From positions 1 to 64,000 of the forward strand of contig CAJYHS010000065.1 in assembly GCA_913774715.1 (NCBI GenBank): a stretch of 64,000 bases of DNA, in the 5' to 3' direction. Below, in pieces: positions 16,640 to 25,714 of the stretch; positions within the stretch are counted from its first letter, which is position 1; the number at the start of each line of letters is the position of its first letter. Under the pieces are notes generated by a model. It was not told the DNA's origin. It made no database searches and saw nothing but the letters and a program-made list of their open reading frames with translations. The translations under genes and the position numbers were made by a program. Source of the stretch: an uncultured Siphonobacter sp. (GTDB lineage: Bacteria; Bacteroidota; Bacteroidia; Cytophagales; Spirosomataceae).

Positions 16640-17002
16640 ATGCGTTATCTATCTCTGATTATTTTACTCTGTGTTGTTCTTGGTTGTAACCGAAAAGACG
16701 TTGTTCCTAATACTTGTGGCGTTAAACGACCCCTTAAAGATTTGGAATGGCTAAAGAGTAAAACAAAAGACTCTTTTATTGAGACGATCAGTCAAGCCCG
16801 TTATCAGGATCAAACGGTTTACATAACCACAGCCTCTAGCCGGGGCTTCGCCGGGGCATCCGTAATGATTTATAGCTGTGACGGTAGCAAACTTTGCAGT
16901 TTCCCTTTACTACAAATTGAGCAAAAGCCTGATCTGTGCGAAATCTATTCGCAGTTGACAGATGAGAAAGTACTTTTTGAACACAATCCCTATAACTGGT
17001 AG
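16640..17002 (+). CDS. Small lipoprotein, first copy of a tandem paralogous pair
   Basis: From ATG 16640 the protein has 120 residues: a signal peptide with lipobox VLGC (lipid Cys16), then about 104 exported residues. Shared with its neighbour are the segments VVPNTCGVKRPL, LEWLK, ARYQDQTVY, YSCDG and LTDEKVLF. Three cysteines outside the lipobox (TCGV, SCDG, LCS) are conserved and could form disulfides in the periplasm. An earlier in-frame start at 16610 would place ten residues before the signal peptide, so it is less likely. Function unknown. Confidence 0.75.
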   Translation: MRYLSLIILLCVVLGCNRKDVVPNTCGVKRPLKDLEWLKSKTKDSFIETISQARYQDQTVYITTASSRGFAGASVMIYSCDGSKLCSFPLLQIEQKPDLCEIYSQLTDEKVLFEHNPYNW

Positions 17003-17099
17003 TTGACGGTGCGATGACTGCTATAAAAAGTTACGATCCTTTGCTTTCAACCTTTGGCTAAAACCCAGTATTCTGCCTATTAAAAACCTCTCCTGTTTT

Positions 17100-17447
17100 A
17101 TGCGTTACCTCTACCTTATTACCTTATGCTTTTGGGCACTTAGCTGCAACCAGAACGACGTAGTCCCCAACACCTGTGGTGTTAAACGTCCACTTCAGGA
17201 TCTTGAATGGCTGAAAACCAAAATGCAGACTACAACCATTGAACAGGTAGTTCAGGCCCGTTACCAGGATCAGACGGTGTACATGACGGCCAGTTGCAGC
17301 CGATGTACAACCATAGGAACTATTCACCTCTACAGCTGCGATGGCGACCTGCTCTGTCAGTTTCCAGCGGGGCTTACCGACTCCTGCAAAGTCTATCAGC
17401 AATTGACAGATGAAAAAGTACTGTTTGACAGTAACTCTTATAACTGA
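17100..17447 (+). CDS. Small lipoprotein, second copy of the tandem pair
   Basis: A 115-residue paralog of the preceding gene, 97 bases downstream. Its signal peptide is MRYLYLITLCFWALSC, with lipobox ALSC. The mature part repeats the same segments but has extra cysteines (CSRCTT) where the first copy has SSRGFA. The sequence just before both ATG codons is also alike (cct-c-ctttt-ATGCG), so the duplication included the leader. Divergence is greatest in the middle, consistent with an old duplication followed by specialisation. Function unknown. Confidence 0.75.
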   Translation: MRYLYLITLCFWALSCNQNDVVPNTCGVKRPLQDLEWLKTKMQTTTIEQVVQARYQDQTVYMTASCSRCTTIGTIHLYSCDGDLLCQFPAGLTDSCKVYQQLTDEKVLFDSNSYN

Positions 17448-17479
17448 TAGTTGTGGATAGCCTTTATCCCCAATCCTGA

Positions 17480-17758
17480 AAAGACGGTGGCTGGTACAGC
17501 ATTTTGCAACAGGTAATCCTGAACAAACGCTATCAAGCCATGCGTACCAACGTTAACCCTGAAGAAGGCGAGCGGATCTACAGAGACGTGGCCTTTTCCG
17601 ATACAACTACTAATAATTACCTTGACAAGCCCAAGCTTACTCGGGCAGCCTGGTGTTCTATCCATCACCGGGAGAATGCCTATTCATTCATGTCAGAAGA
17701 TCTGGAAGTAGTGAAAACAGAATCAGCCAGCCAGCTGACAAACCTAGTATTAACATAA
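17480..17758 (+). pseudogene. Probable C-terminal gene remnant, unknown
   Basis: A frame open from 17480 to TAA at 17758 has no ATG at its head; the first candidate start is TTG at 17504. It reads KDGGWYSILQQ then VILNKRYQAM, NPEEGERIYRDVAF and CSIHHRENAY. The shifted frame just upstream gives FIPNPEK, which would join it naturally after one missing base near 17480. I infer the 3' end of a decayed gene. It could instead be a short TTG-initiated gene of 84 residues. No family is recognised. Confidence 0.35.
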
Positions 17759-17799
17759 AAAAATGAGTACTAATGCTTTATATTAGTACTCATTTTTTT
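17757..17799. terminator. Bidirectional hairpin terminator
   Basis: AAAATGAGTACTAAT (17760-17774) pairs with ATTAGTACTCATTTT (17782-17796), with A and T runs on either side. It closes the small-lipoprotein region. Confidence 0.85.
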
Positions 17800-17840
17800 A
17801 TGTTTAAGTAAGTATTTTTTCAACCTTAATTATTTCACTC

Positions 17841-18245
17841 ATGAATCTAATTCTTCATTTGTTAGTAGACGCAGCAGTTATTTTTGGTCTGGCCTATGTC
17901 ATGCCTCAGGTGGACGTCAAAAGTTTTGGAAAAGCCCTTCTGGTAGCCATTTTTCTGGGCCTGTTAAATGCCACCCTGGGCTGGATTTTAAGAGGCATTG
18001 GCAATTTGGTTACCTTTTTCGCCCTTTCATTCGTCATTCGACTGGTCGTAACGGCTCTGTTATTGAAACTCGTCGATTCATTCATGAGTAGTCTCACCAT
18101 TCAGGGATTCTGGCCGGCACTGGTTATTGCTCTGGGTGTAGCGGTAGCGGGAGCCATTCTGGACCAGGCTCTGGCTCCTGCTCAGGTTCCGATAGACGAT
18201 AGTGTCACACTACTGACTCCGGTTTCATTAATCCGACTGGGTTAG
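17841..18245 (+). CDS. Phage-holin-like four-helix membrane protein (YvlD family)
   Basis: A 134-residue protein with four hydrophobic helices (about 1-19, 28-48, 54-78, 88-110) and the conserved ILRGIGNLVTFFALSFVIRLVV segment of the mycobacterial four-TM holin superfamily. These proteins are common chromosomal genes, often linked to envelope stress; the holin label is historical and there are no phage genes around it. The C-terminal tail is short and polar. It converges with the broken M61 peptidase gene, leaving only one base between the two stops. Confidence 0.8.
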   Translation: MNLILHLLVDAAVIFGLAYVMPQVDVKSFGKALLVAIFLGLLNATLGWILRGIGNLVTFFALSFVIRLVVTALLLKLVDSFMSSLTIQGFWPALVIALGVAVAGAILDQALAPAQVPIDDSVTLLTPVSLIRLG

Positions 18246-18246
18246 G

Positions 18247-19428
18247 CTAATGGCCCAGCCAGCTCGCTAGTATTTCTTTTTGTAACGGTGATGCCTGCGG
18301 CAAACGGGAAATGGTAAAATCCTTCGTCCCTTTCTGTCCGAGCGTCACCGTTAGTTCTTTAGACTGCCCTGCCTGAATCACTTGCAACGTTACCGTCTCT
18401 CCTGCTTTTCGTTCTTTTAAAATGGCCGTCAATGTTGCTGGTCGCTGCCCCTCCACACTCATTATGGCAGCTTTACTTCGTAAGCCTGCTTTCCAGGCAG
18501 GGGATTCGTATTCCACATTGGAAATAAGCAAGGAATCTCCTTTCGTTGAAGTATTAATGCCCAACCAGCCCCCAGGAATGGCTTTGGTAATGGTATCAAT
18601 CGCTAAGCCCGCATAGCCAAAGTATTTCGGATAATTGATTTGCCTGGTAGTTGAAGCGTAATCGAAAATCTCTTTTAAAGAAGTACCTGCCATCTTTTCG
18701 CAGGTTTTTCTGAATTCATCTTCGGTAAAACCTCGTTGCTTTTTCTGATAATATTCCTGATAAAGAAAACGCATGACATCATCCAGCGATTTTTTATTTT
18801 GGGTGACGTGACGGATGTTGAAGTCAAGCATGGCACCCAGCACGGGACCTTTATTGTAATACGAAATGGTCTTGTTGACTTCGTCGCCCGTCCGACCAAA
18901 CGGCCCATCTGACCAGGTTTCATAACTCGATTGCGTAGCCGACTGAAACAAATGTCCGGGCTTATTCTCGTAAGTCTGAATTTCTTTCTGGAAGGCATTG
19001 ATTAATTCCTCATCCGTCATTAAGCCCGCCCGCTTTACTGCCAGGTATTCGTAATAGACGGTAAATCCTTCTGATACCCAGAGCATCTTAGTTTTATTTT
19101 CCCGATCGTAGTTAAACGGCCCCAGCTCAATGGGGCGAATACGTTTGACGTTATAATGGTGAAAATATTCGTGAGCCAGGAAGTTGTACATTTTCAGTTT
19201 TCCGGCTCGCGTGTCCATTTGCTTTCCACTGAAACTGATGGATGTCGAGTTCAGATGCTCAATACCGCCCCCTCCGGGACCAATGGCAATGAAGGTATAA
19301 TGCTGGTAAGGAATGTCTCCAATGATTCGAGAAGCTTCTTCCACAATTTTTTTCAGGTCATTCATGAAGGTGACCCGATCAAATTCACCCATGCGATACC
19401 CCACAAAATAATGCGGAATCCCCTTCAC
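18247..19428 (-). pseudogene. M61 glycyl aminopeptidase, catalytic and PDZ part after a frameshift
   Basis: This frame encodes the peptidase domain: LAHEYFHHYNV (HExxH zinc motif) and LWVSEGFTVYYE (third ligand Glu), followed by a PDZ domain (GGWLGINTSTKGDSLLISN, then SPAWKAGLRSKAAI). The ATG at 19428 falls inside the conserved core, and the frame stays open upstream to about 19457, reading KTEELNPFEVKGIPHYF. The N-terminal domain is in another frame of the neighbouring fragment. Full-length M61 enzymes are about 600 residues, as the two pieces together would be. Without the N-terminal domain and its signal peptide this piece should not be exported, so the gene is probably inactive unless the break is a sequencing error. 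Confidence 0.8.
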
Positions 19429-19439
19429 CTCGAAGGGAT

Positions 19440-20033
19440 TTAACTCCTCTGTCTTCCCATCAAAACAGGACTGTCGTATAACACATCAAAGTCAGGAGCT
19501 ATATAGGTTTTCGGTGAACCTGCTACAGAGTCCAGCCCCGTCGCAATGCGTGGATTCCAGGAGGGATCAGGTACAAACGTAACTTTGACAGGTTGCTTCA
19601 ACTGACCTTTCGGGTGAAGGAATAAACCCGCCGGAGAGATATACGCCCGGTTTTCATCCAGGTAATTACTGGCCACAAAAGACATCCCCGTTCGCACCTG
19701 ATAATTCACTGTCAGAGCCTTACTCCCACCCGTCTGAATTCGCCACGTGCTCGGCGTAATTTTCTCGAAAGCTAAGACCTTTCCCGATTCATCCGTGGCC
19801 TGAAAACCTTCCACCGATTTCGCATAATTCATCAGCTGGTAATATCCCGGCGTCCAGACCGGCATTTTCAACTCCAGCATGGGTAATTTTAAACCGGTAT
19901 ATTGAAGACTTACCTGATACGTATGGTTCTGAGGGTTATCCATCCGAACCGTATAAGCGAGTTGCTGAGCTTGAATGGAAGAATAAATAAAGAAGAGCGT
20001 AAGGATTACAAAAATTTTACAGAAGCGGTGCAT
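19440..20033 (-). pseudogene. M61 glycyl aminopeptidase, signal peptide and N-terminal domain
   Basis: A 197-residue frame: signal peptide (cleavage near SIQAQ) and the M61 N-terminal beta domain (YTVRMDNPQNHTYQVSLQY, MPVWTPGYYQLMNYAK, ISPAGLFLHPKGQ, FDVLYDSPVLMG). After LMG it runs into RQRS and a stop. Adding one base in the GGGAA run at 19455-19457 would continue as LMG-KTEEL into the catalytic frame. This is the 5' part of a single gene spanning 18247-20033. Confidence 0.8.
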
Positions 20034-20141
20034 ATTTTCATAACAATGAAGTACTAACCTACAATTCCCATCAATACTACCGCCTATGTTTATTTTTTCA
20101 AAATAATACTTTACTTAGTTCATTCACTACCTATATATATC

Positions 20142-20177
20142 AAAAAATGCCCGACGAATACACATCGGGCATTTTTT
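20142..20177. terminator. Bidirectional terminator after the S9 peptidase gene
   Basis: AAAAAATGCCCGA (20142-20154) pairs with TCGGGCATTTTTT (20165-20177) around a 10-base loop. Confidence 0.88.
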
Positions 20178-20195
20178 AATCAAATTTAGTATTTA

Positions 20196-22676
20196 CTACT
20201 TCTCACCTTTACCACCTACCGAACCCGAAGTTCCCGTAGTTTTTCCGGCATTTTTAACGTACTTATCCAGCCAGTTATTCATTTCACTCAGCATATGCAT
20301 GAGGGACTCTTGTGAATCATAATGATGGCTTTCGTAGGGAAGGAACACCAATTTCGCGGTAGCTCCCATTCCTTTCAATGCATTATAATACCGCTCTGAT
20401 TGTACAGGAAAAGTACCCGTATTATTGTCCGCTTCACCGTGGATTAATAATAAAGGCGTTTTCATTTTATCAGCGTTCATAAACGGAGACATTGTATTAT
20501 AGACATCTGGTGCCTGCCAGTACGTACGCTGTTCATTCTGAAAACCAAACGGAGTTAACGTCCGGTTATACGCTCCACTCCGGGCAATACCTGCTTTAAA
20601 CAGCTTACTGTGCGTTAATAAATTAGCGGTCATAAAAGCACCGTACGAGTGACCTCCTACGCCTACGCGGCTGGAATCTACCACACCCATTTTTACGCCT
20701 GTTTCAATGGCTGCTTTCGCCGAAGCTACTAACTGCTCTACGTACGTATCATTTGGCTCTTTGTCGCCTTCCCCGATGATGGGAATAGAAGCGTTATCGA
20801 GAACGGCATAACCCATCGTTACGAAAGCCGCTGCTCCCCAGAAGCTAATCGCGTTGAATTTGTAAGGCGAACCACTCACTTGGCCAGCGGCATCTTTACT
20901 CTTGAATTCAGCTGGATACGCCCATAAAAATGTAGGTAGCGGACCGTCTTCTTTCTTATAACCCGCAGGCAGATATAAGGTAGCCGTCAGGTCTACACCG
21001 TCGTTACGTTTATAGCGAAGTACCTGCTTCTGAATGCCTTTCAGTTGGGGATAAGGATCGGGGAAGAAGCTTACCTGGGTTACCGCCGTTTCGTTTTTCT
21101 TCTTCTTTTTCGCGTTGAAATTCAGGTTACGAACGAAGTAATTCGGGTTTTGGTCAATCGCCTCGCGACGGGTTAATATTTCTCCCTTTTCAGCATTAAG
21201 AATGCTTAAGGGCACCTCAAAATAAGGAGCTTCTGAACGCCAGATGATTTTATTCTCCTTCGTTTTCAGGTTCATTACGCTTACAAACGGACGGTCACCT
21301 TCGGGAGAAGCTCCAGTGGCGTTCAGGTAATAGATTTCGTCTTTCGAGTTGATATCCAATACCTGACGGCCAAATTGATTTTTCTTCGTTTCGGGCTGAC
21401 CCGGATCGGAATATTTGTCTTCGAATGAACGTTCTACCAGCACAACGGGATTAGCAGGATTGGAAGGATTCAGGATCTTTGTCACCAGCTTCCGGTTTTG
21501 CCACCAGCGTTCGGATACCAGGGCCGTTGTTGCATTACCCCAGATTACACCACCGAAGCGAAGAGCACTGGAATACAGATCTTTTGCTTCGCCAGAGAAG
21601 GGAGCTTCCAGAGCTTTCAGTACATCCCGAATAGCTACTTTTTTACGCGAATCGCCGCCGTCTTTAGGCTCTACCCAAGTTACTGTTGCGGGCACATCAG
21701 CACGCCAGTTGTAGTTACGAGGAAACGGAATCGTTGCATCCGAACCCCAGGGAGCATTTTCAACCAATGGATTATCCGTCAGCATTTTAACTGCCGATCC
21801 ATTAACGTCAAAAATTTCGACTTTTGAAGGGAAATACCGCAACGGAACGATGTAAGAGAAAGGGCGGTGTACGCTTTCTACCAACACGTATTTACCATCG
21901 GGCGAAGGCGTCGCATCGCGTACCAGCATGGGCTGTCCGATGTTCTTTACCGAACCATCCAATCCTAATTTCACGACCTGAGCGGTAGCATAATACTCAA
22001 ACTGCTTTTCGTCCGATGGATTTTTCAGTAAATCCTGATACGTGGGAGCCTGGCCTTTTTTACCCAGATTTTCCTGAATCGTTGGACCTACGGGTACGCG
22101 ACTTATTTCAGGAGCCGCTCCTCGAGAAGCAGGTACAGTAGTAACAATCAGAGACTGTGCATCAGAAACCCAGCTCACGGGAGAACCCAAAGCGGCATTC
22201 AGAGCCAGATCGGTAACTTTACGAGCCGTAGCCGTAGCCACATCGATTACATATAACTCGATTTTCGTATCCGTCGAGTTCGTGAAGGCAATTTTTGCGT
22301 CGTCGGGTGACCAGCTCAGGTTGGAAATCGCGGCTTTGGCGGGTAAGCCTTTCACTTGAATTTCTTCCTTGCTGTTCAGCTTACGCAACTTCAGATTGAT
22401 GAGTGGGAAGCCACGGCTAGGTCCAGTATTGGCGGGGTTAATCCGCAGACCAGCGATGCGTAACTCTGGTTGTGATAATTCGGCGATGGAAGGGTTCGCA
22501 GCCCGTTCGGTAATGATAACCCACTGCCCTTTCGAGTCTACACTGAAACCGGGCGTTGGCGGCGTGTTCACTAAATCGGCCAGAGCCTTCGGCGGTGTCT
22601 GATACGTGGCGTCCTGAGCCTGTACAAACGAAGCCATACCCAGGGCCAGAACCAGCACAAGGAGTTGTTTTTTCAT
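20196..22676 (-). CDS. Exported S9 family serine peptidase (prolyl oligopeptidase type)
   Basis: From ATG 22676 the protein is 826 residues with signal peptide MKKQLLVLVLALGMASFVQA. The start at 22742 would put 22 odd residues ahead of the signal. A beta-propeller occupies the first two thirds (repeats such as LSWSPDDAKIAFT). The alpha/beta hydrolase domain carries GGHSYGAF (nucleophile Ser near residue 677), an Asp in LLIHGEADNNTG and a His in YESHHYD, so the triad is complete. It cleaves peptides in the periplasm; the branch resembles plant-type glutamyl endopeptidases. An EamA transporter gene lies upstream on the same strand 68 bases away. Confidence 0.9.
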   Translation of the reverse strand: MKKQLLVLVLALGMASFVQAQDATYQTPPKALADLVNTPPTPGFSVDSKGQWVIITERAANPSIAELSQPELRIAGLRINPANTGPSRGFPLINLKLRKLNSKEEIQVKGLPAKAAISNLSWSPDDAKIAFTNSTDTKIELYVIDVATATARKVTDLALNAALGSPVSWVSDAQSLIVTTVPASRGAAPEISRVPVGPTIQENLGKKGQAPTYQDLLKNPSDEKQFEYYATAQVVKLGLDGSVKNIGQPMLVRDATPSPDGKYVLVESVHRPFSYIVPLRYFPSKVEIFDVNGSAVKMLTDNPLVENAPWGSDATIPFPRNYNWRADVPATVTWVEPKDGGDSRKKVAIRDVLKALEAPFSGEAKDLYSSALRFGGVIWGNATTALVSERWWQNRKLVTKILNPSNPANPVVLVERSFEDKYSDPGQPETKKNQFGRQVLDINSKDEIYYLNATGASPEGDRPFVSVMNLKTKENKIIWRSEAPYFEVPLSILNAEKGEILTRREAIDQNPNYFVRNLNFNAKKKKKNETAVTQVSFFPDPYPQLKGIQKQVLRYKRNDGVDLTATLYLPAGYKKEDGPLPTFLWAYPAEFKSKDAAGQVSGSPYKFNAISFWGAAAFVTMGYAVLDNASIPIIGEGDKEPNDTYVEQLVASAKAAIETGVKMGVVDSSRVGVGGHSYGAFMTANLLTHSKLFKAGIARSGAYNRTLTPFGFQNEQRTYWQAPDVYNTMSPFMNADKMKTPLLLIHGEADNNTGTFPVQSERYYNALKGMGATAKLVFLPYESHHYDSQESLMHMLSEMNNWLDKYVKNAGKTTGTSGSVGGKGEK

Positions 22677-22743
22677 GCAAGAATTTGTTAGGAGATGAAG
22701 TCCAATACTTCGGTAATCCAATGCTCTAATTTGGATGAACAAG

Positions 22744-23655
22744 TTAAGAGATTACCGAAGCCTTTGCCTGTCGATTCGACCAACGGTTTAAAATCGGATA
22801 CAACAGCACCGCTCCCAAGATCAAAGAAGCTCCCGCGTAGAAGCCCGTCGTCATTTTTTCAGCACTTCCAAAAATGAAAAAGGCAAGGATAATCCCGTAA
22901 ATCGGCTCCAGATTAATCGTTAGATTCATCACAAAAGCCGAAAACGTTTGGAATAATCGTACAAACGCTGAATAAGCATACACCGTACAAACGCCCGCCA
23001 GCACTAACACCCACAGCCAGTCCCAGCCCTGCGGAATCAGATTCATTTTTTCCTCTGGAGCAATTAAAAAGTAATAGATGGGCAGGAAAATCGTCGTGCT
23101 GATCCAGGCTCCCGTCATTTCGTACGCAGTAATACGACGAGGTTCCAGCGTTCGGGCGAAGAGGGAATTGAAGATGGAAAATAAAGCCGATAATAAGGCC
23201 GCCGTGATGGACATCGTCAATCCCAGAGCATGATTGAATTCAAAAAGGAAAATCAGATATAAGCCTGCAATTACTAATAGGCCAAGGAAAATTTCAACGA
23301 TACTCAATCGGCGACGCATAAAGAGCGGTTCGAGCAAAGCCGTCCACAAGGAGCCCGTAGATAAGCCTGCCAGACAAACGGAAACGTTAGAAACTCGGGC
23401 CGATCCGAAGAACAATATCCAGTGCAGAGCAACCAGGCCACCCGTTAGCAACAAACGAATGATTAAGCCAGTCGGAGCTTTATCGCTGCTTTTCTGGGTT
23501 TTCAAAAAAGCCCACATACCGACACTTGCCAAACCGGTTCGCCAGAATACCAACGCCAGCGGCGGGATACTTATCAATTGACCTAAAATGGCCGTAAAGC
23601 CAAAAATCAGCACCACAAAGTGTAGCTGTACATACGATTGTAACGATGGTTTCAT
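22744..23655 (-). CDS. EamA/DMT-family permease
   Basis: A 303-residue protein with ten predicted helices in two EamA repeats. Family signatures are PPLALVFWRTGLASVGMWAF in helix 2, LTGGLVALHWILFFGSARVSNVSV in helices 3-4, and LEPIYGIILAFFIFGSAE near the end. These are drug/metabolite transporter superfamily exporters of amino acids or other small metabolites; substrate unknown. It precedes the S9 peptidase gene on the same strand, but the two probably form no functional unit. The upstream gap holds the CAG/TTTTC-word inverted repeat. Confidence 0.87.
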   Translation of the reverse strand: MKPSLQSYVQLHFVVLIFGFTAILGQLISIPPLALVFWRTGLASVGMWAFLKTQKSSDKAPTGLIIRLLLTGGLVALHWILFFGSARVSNVSVCLAGLSTGSLWTALLEPLFMRRRLSIVEIFLGLLVIAGLYLIFLFEFNHALGLTMSITAALLSALFSIFNSLFARTLEPRRITAYEMTGAWISTTIFLPIYYFLIAPEEKMNLIPQGWDWLWVLVLAGVCTVYAYSAFVRLFQTFSAFVMNLTINLEPIYGIILAFFIFGSAEKMTTGFYAGASLILGAVLLYPILNRWSNRQAKASVIS

Positions 23656-23661
23656 GGGATT

Positions 23662-23783
23662 CAGTTTGCCGTTTTCGGTTGACAGTTTTCAGTGAATTTT
23701 GAATGATCGAATTTTGATTCATTGTCCTGACCATAACTCAGGCCACGTTGAGCAACCCACTGAAAACGGTAAACCGACAACTG
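23662..23783. repeat. Intergenic inverted repeat built of TTTTCAGT words
   Basis: The left arm (23662-23694) ends GACAGTTTTCAGTG. The right arm starts CACTGAAAACGG (23758) and runs to 23783. The outer ends also match as CAGTT/AACTG. The centre is unrelated sequence. It fills the gap between the LptF/LptG-like and EamA genes and shares its words with 1-90 and 33764-33915. Confidence 0.7.
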
Positions 23784-23787
23784 ACCA

Positions 23788-24867
23788 CTATTTAGGGACG
23801 GTTCGGTATAAGACCAGACCAATGAAAGAGAATATAATATTGGGCAGCCAGACGGCCAGAAAAGGATCGAAAGCTCCTTTCTTGGCAATCCCGCTACTCA
23901 TCATGAAGAAGAGGATATAAATAAAGGCCAGACCGAAACCAAGGGCAATCTGAAAACCTACGCCCCCGCGTGATTTTCGGGCCGAAACAATAACGCCAAT
24001 GGCGGTCAGAATGATAATTCCAAAAGGATTCGCAATACGGGTATAGCGTTCGATCTGGTAGAGTACTACGCCCTCCGCTCCGCGACTTTGTAATTTTGCA
24101 ATGTGCTCGTTCAGTTCGGAAAGAGTAAAGGTTTTTTCCAAATCGTGGGTACTTTCGAAATCCTTGGGTTCCAGGGCCAGCGTGGTGTCCATTAGTTTTC
24201 CATAGGTCATGCTTTCCCCCGTTTCCGTAATAGTTCGAATGGTATAATCTACTGCTGACCACTTTTTGATATCCGGTTTCCAGACGATATAAGCCGCTGA
24301 AAGTTTCTGTACCAGCTTGTTCCCGTCGAACTTTTCAAGCGTGAATTTGTCGCCCTGTTGCGTCGTATTGTTATAACTGGAAAGATAAGCGTAGACACTA
24401 GGCCCAACCTGAATGTGCACGTCGCGTTTGTCGAAGTAATACGTACCGCCTTCGACGTATTTCTGTTCAAAGGCCAGCCGCTTTTTATCCGCAGCGGGAA
24501 TCACGTAGGCTACCAGACAGAAAATAATTCCGGCAATCAGCGAAGAGGCCAGCATATAGGGCCGCATGAAGCGAATGAAGCTAACGCCGGTACTGAAAAT
24601 GGCAATGATCTCGGTCTTGGCCGCGAGATTGGCCGTAAAGAAAACCACTGTAATAAATACCATCAACGGACTTACATAATTCGCCCAGAAAATGGCCAGG
24701 TTCATGTAATAGGTAACCAGCAGTTCGTACGTAGAAGGTTTGTAACGAATAAAGTTTTCGACTTTTTCGGTATAGTCGATTACTAAAATAATCAGGGTTA
24801 CGAGCGAAACGACGAAGACATACGTCGTCAGAAATCGTTTAAAAATATACCAGTCGAGTATTTTCAC
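23788..24867 (-). CDS. LptF/LptG family permease (lipopolysaccharide export)
   Basis: A 359-residue membrane protein of the YjgP/YjgQ family. MKILDWYIFKRFLTTYVFV is the classic N-terminus, LAAKTEIIAIFSTGVSFIRFMRPY is the coupling region that contacts the LptB ATPase, and a periplasmic jellyroll-like domain (about 130-260) separates helices 1-3 from 4-6. It would extract LPS from the inner membrane together with LptB and a second permease. Those partners are not in the window, as is usual in Bacteroidota. The C-terminal FDPFLAVWLPNIIFSFIGLVLYR matches LptG slightly better than LptF, but I do not claim which. Confidence 0.88.
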   Translation of the reverse strand: MKILDWYIFKRFLTTYVFVVSLVTLIILVIDYTEKVENFIRYKPSTYELLVTYYMNLAIFWANYVSPLMVFITVVFFTANLAAKTEIIAIFSTGVSFIRFMRPYMLASSLIAGIIFCLVAYVIPAADKKRLAFEQKYVEGGTYYFDKRDVHIQVGPSVYAYLSSYNNTTQQGDKFTLEKFDGNKLVQKLSAAYIVWKPDIKKWSAVDYTIRTITETGESMTYGKLMDTTLALEPKDFESTHDLEKTFTLSELNEHIAKLQSRGAEGVVLYQIERYTRIANPFGIIILTAIGVIVSARKSRGGVGFQIALGFGLAFIYILFFMMSSGIAKKGAFDPFLAVWLPNIIFSFIGLVLYRTVPK

Positions 24868-25008
24868 TGCCTATGAGTTGTCTGTTGCCAGTTTGTGGTT
24901 TTCAGGGATGACTTGTAAAAAATGGAATCCTTCAGCCCTGATTTATCAATGTCAACCCAGCCTTCTGAACATTCCTAATTCTATCCTTCACTCATTCCCT
25001 CATTGAAC

Positions 25009-25671
25009 TTAAACTGAAAACTTAATCAAAATATTTCTGGCCACTTCGTAGCTGACAAAAGAAGGGGCGGATTCGTTTATTTTTAAAATCATGGATCGGT
25101 CAAAATCGTTGATTTCCAGTACCGAAACTACACTTCCGGGAATTAACCCTGCTTTACTTAAAAATTGTAAAAAAGAGGCAGCGTGCTCCAGAACTCCCAT
25201 CATCGTTACCTGCTGACCGGCGGTTACCTCGCAAAGTTTCTCGTATTCAGCGGAAGGCATAGCCCCCGCCGCCGTTGGAATAGGATCACCATGTGGGTCA
25301 GAAACGGGGAAACCCAGAAACGCATCCAAGCGATTAATAAGTTCTTCCGAAGCAATATGTTCGAGTTCTTCCGCAATAGGATGTACCTCGTCCCAGCGAA
25401 AACCCAGTTTTTCCACCATGAATACTTCCCAAAGCCGGTGCCGACGAATCACCTGTAAAGCTACCTCCTGTCCATCCTGGGTTAATCGAACTCCCTGATA
25501 CTTTTTGTAGTGGACTAGATTTTTATCAGCCAGCTTACGTAACATATCCGTCACCGAAGCCGCCCGCGTCTGCGTTTGTTCCGCCAGGGCGTTGGTACTC
25601 ACCTCCTCTGCACCGGAGCCAGACAGGTGATAGATCAGTTTCAGATAGTTTTCTTCTGCTAATGAAGCCAT
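25009..25671 (-). CDS. DtxR/MntR-family metal-dependent transcriptional repressor
   Basis: A 220-residue regulator: an N-terminal winged helix (MASLAEENYLKLIYHLS, then TRAASVTDMLRKLADKNLV), a metal-binding dimerisation domain (RRHRLWEVFMVE, HPIAEELEHIASEELINRLD, DPHGDPIP) and a C-terminal FeoA/SH3-like domain (about 150-220). The His and Glu residues in those motifs are the usual metal ligands. It is divergent from an NRAMP transporter gene with a large palindrome between them. The straightforward reading is that metal-loaded protein (Mn or Fe) represses the transporter and itself. Confidence 0.92.
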   Translation of the reverse strand: MASLAEENYLKLIYHLSGSGAEEVSTNALAEQTQTRAASVTDMLRKLADKNLVHYKKYQGVRLTQDGQEVALQVIRRHRLWEVFMVEKLGFRWDEVHPIAEELEHIASEELINRLDAFLGFPVSDPHGDPIPTAAGAMPSAEYEKLCEVTAGQQVTMMGVLEHAASFLQFLSKAGLIPGSVVSVLEINDFDRSMILKINESAPSFVSYEVARNILIKFSV

Positions 25672-25693
25672 TCAAATTTTTAGAAGTTGGCTG

Positions 25694-25701
25694 CAAAGGT
25701 A
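25694..25701 (-). promoter_or_regulatory. -7 box (TACCTTTG) of the DtxR-type regulator gene
   Basis: CAAAGGTA on the plus strand gives TACCTTTG on the minus strand, 22 bases upstream of the start at 25671. The operator lies immediately upstream of it. Confidence 0.6.
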
Positions 25702-25714
25702 GATTCTCACCGGG

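Noticed and set aside
17841-18245. Prophage holin
   Set aside because: The YvlD-like family is a normal chromosomal protein and no phage genes are nearby.
19450-19460. Programmed -1 ribosomal frameshift in the M61 gene
   Set aside because: The required slip site GGGAAGA does not fit the X XXY YYZ pattern and no pseudoknot is evident; a deletion or sequencing error is simpler.
24358-24786. 142-codon plus-strand ORF
   Set aside because: Entirely antisense to the LptF/LptG-type permease, which is well supported.
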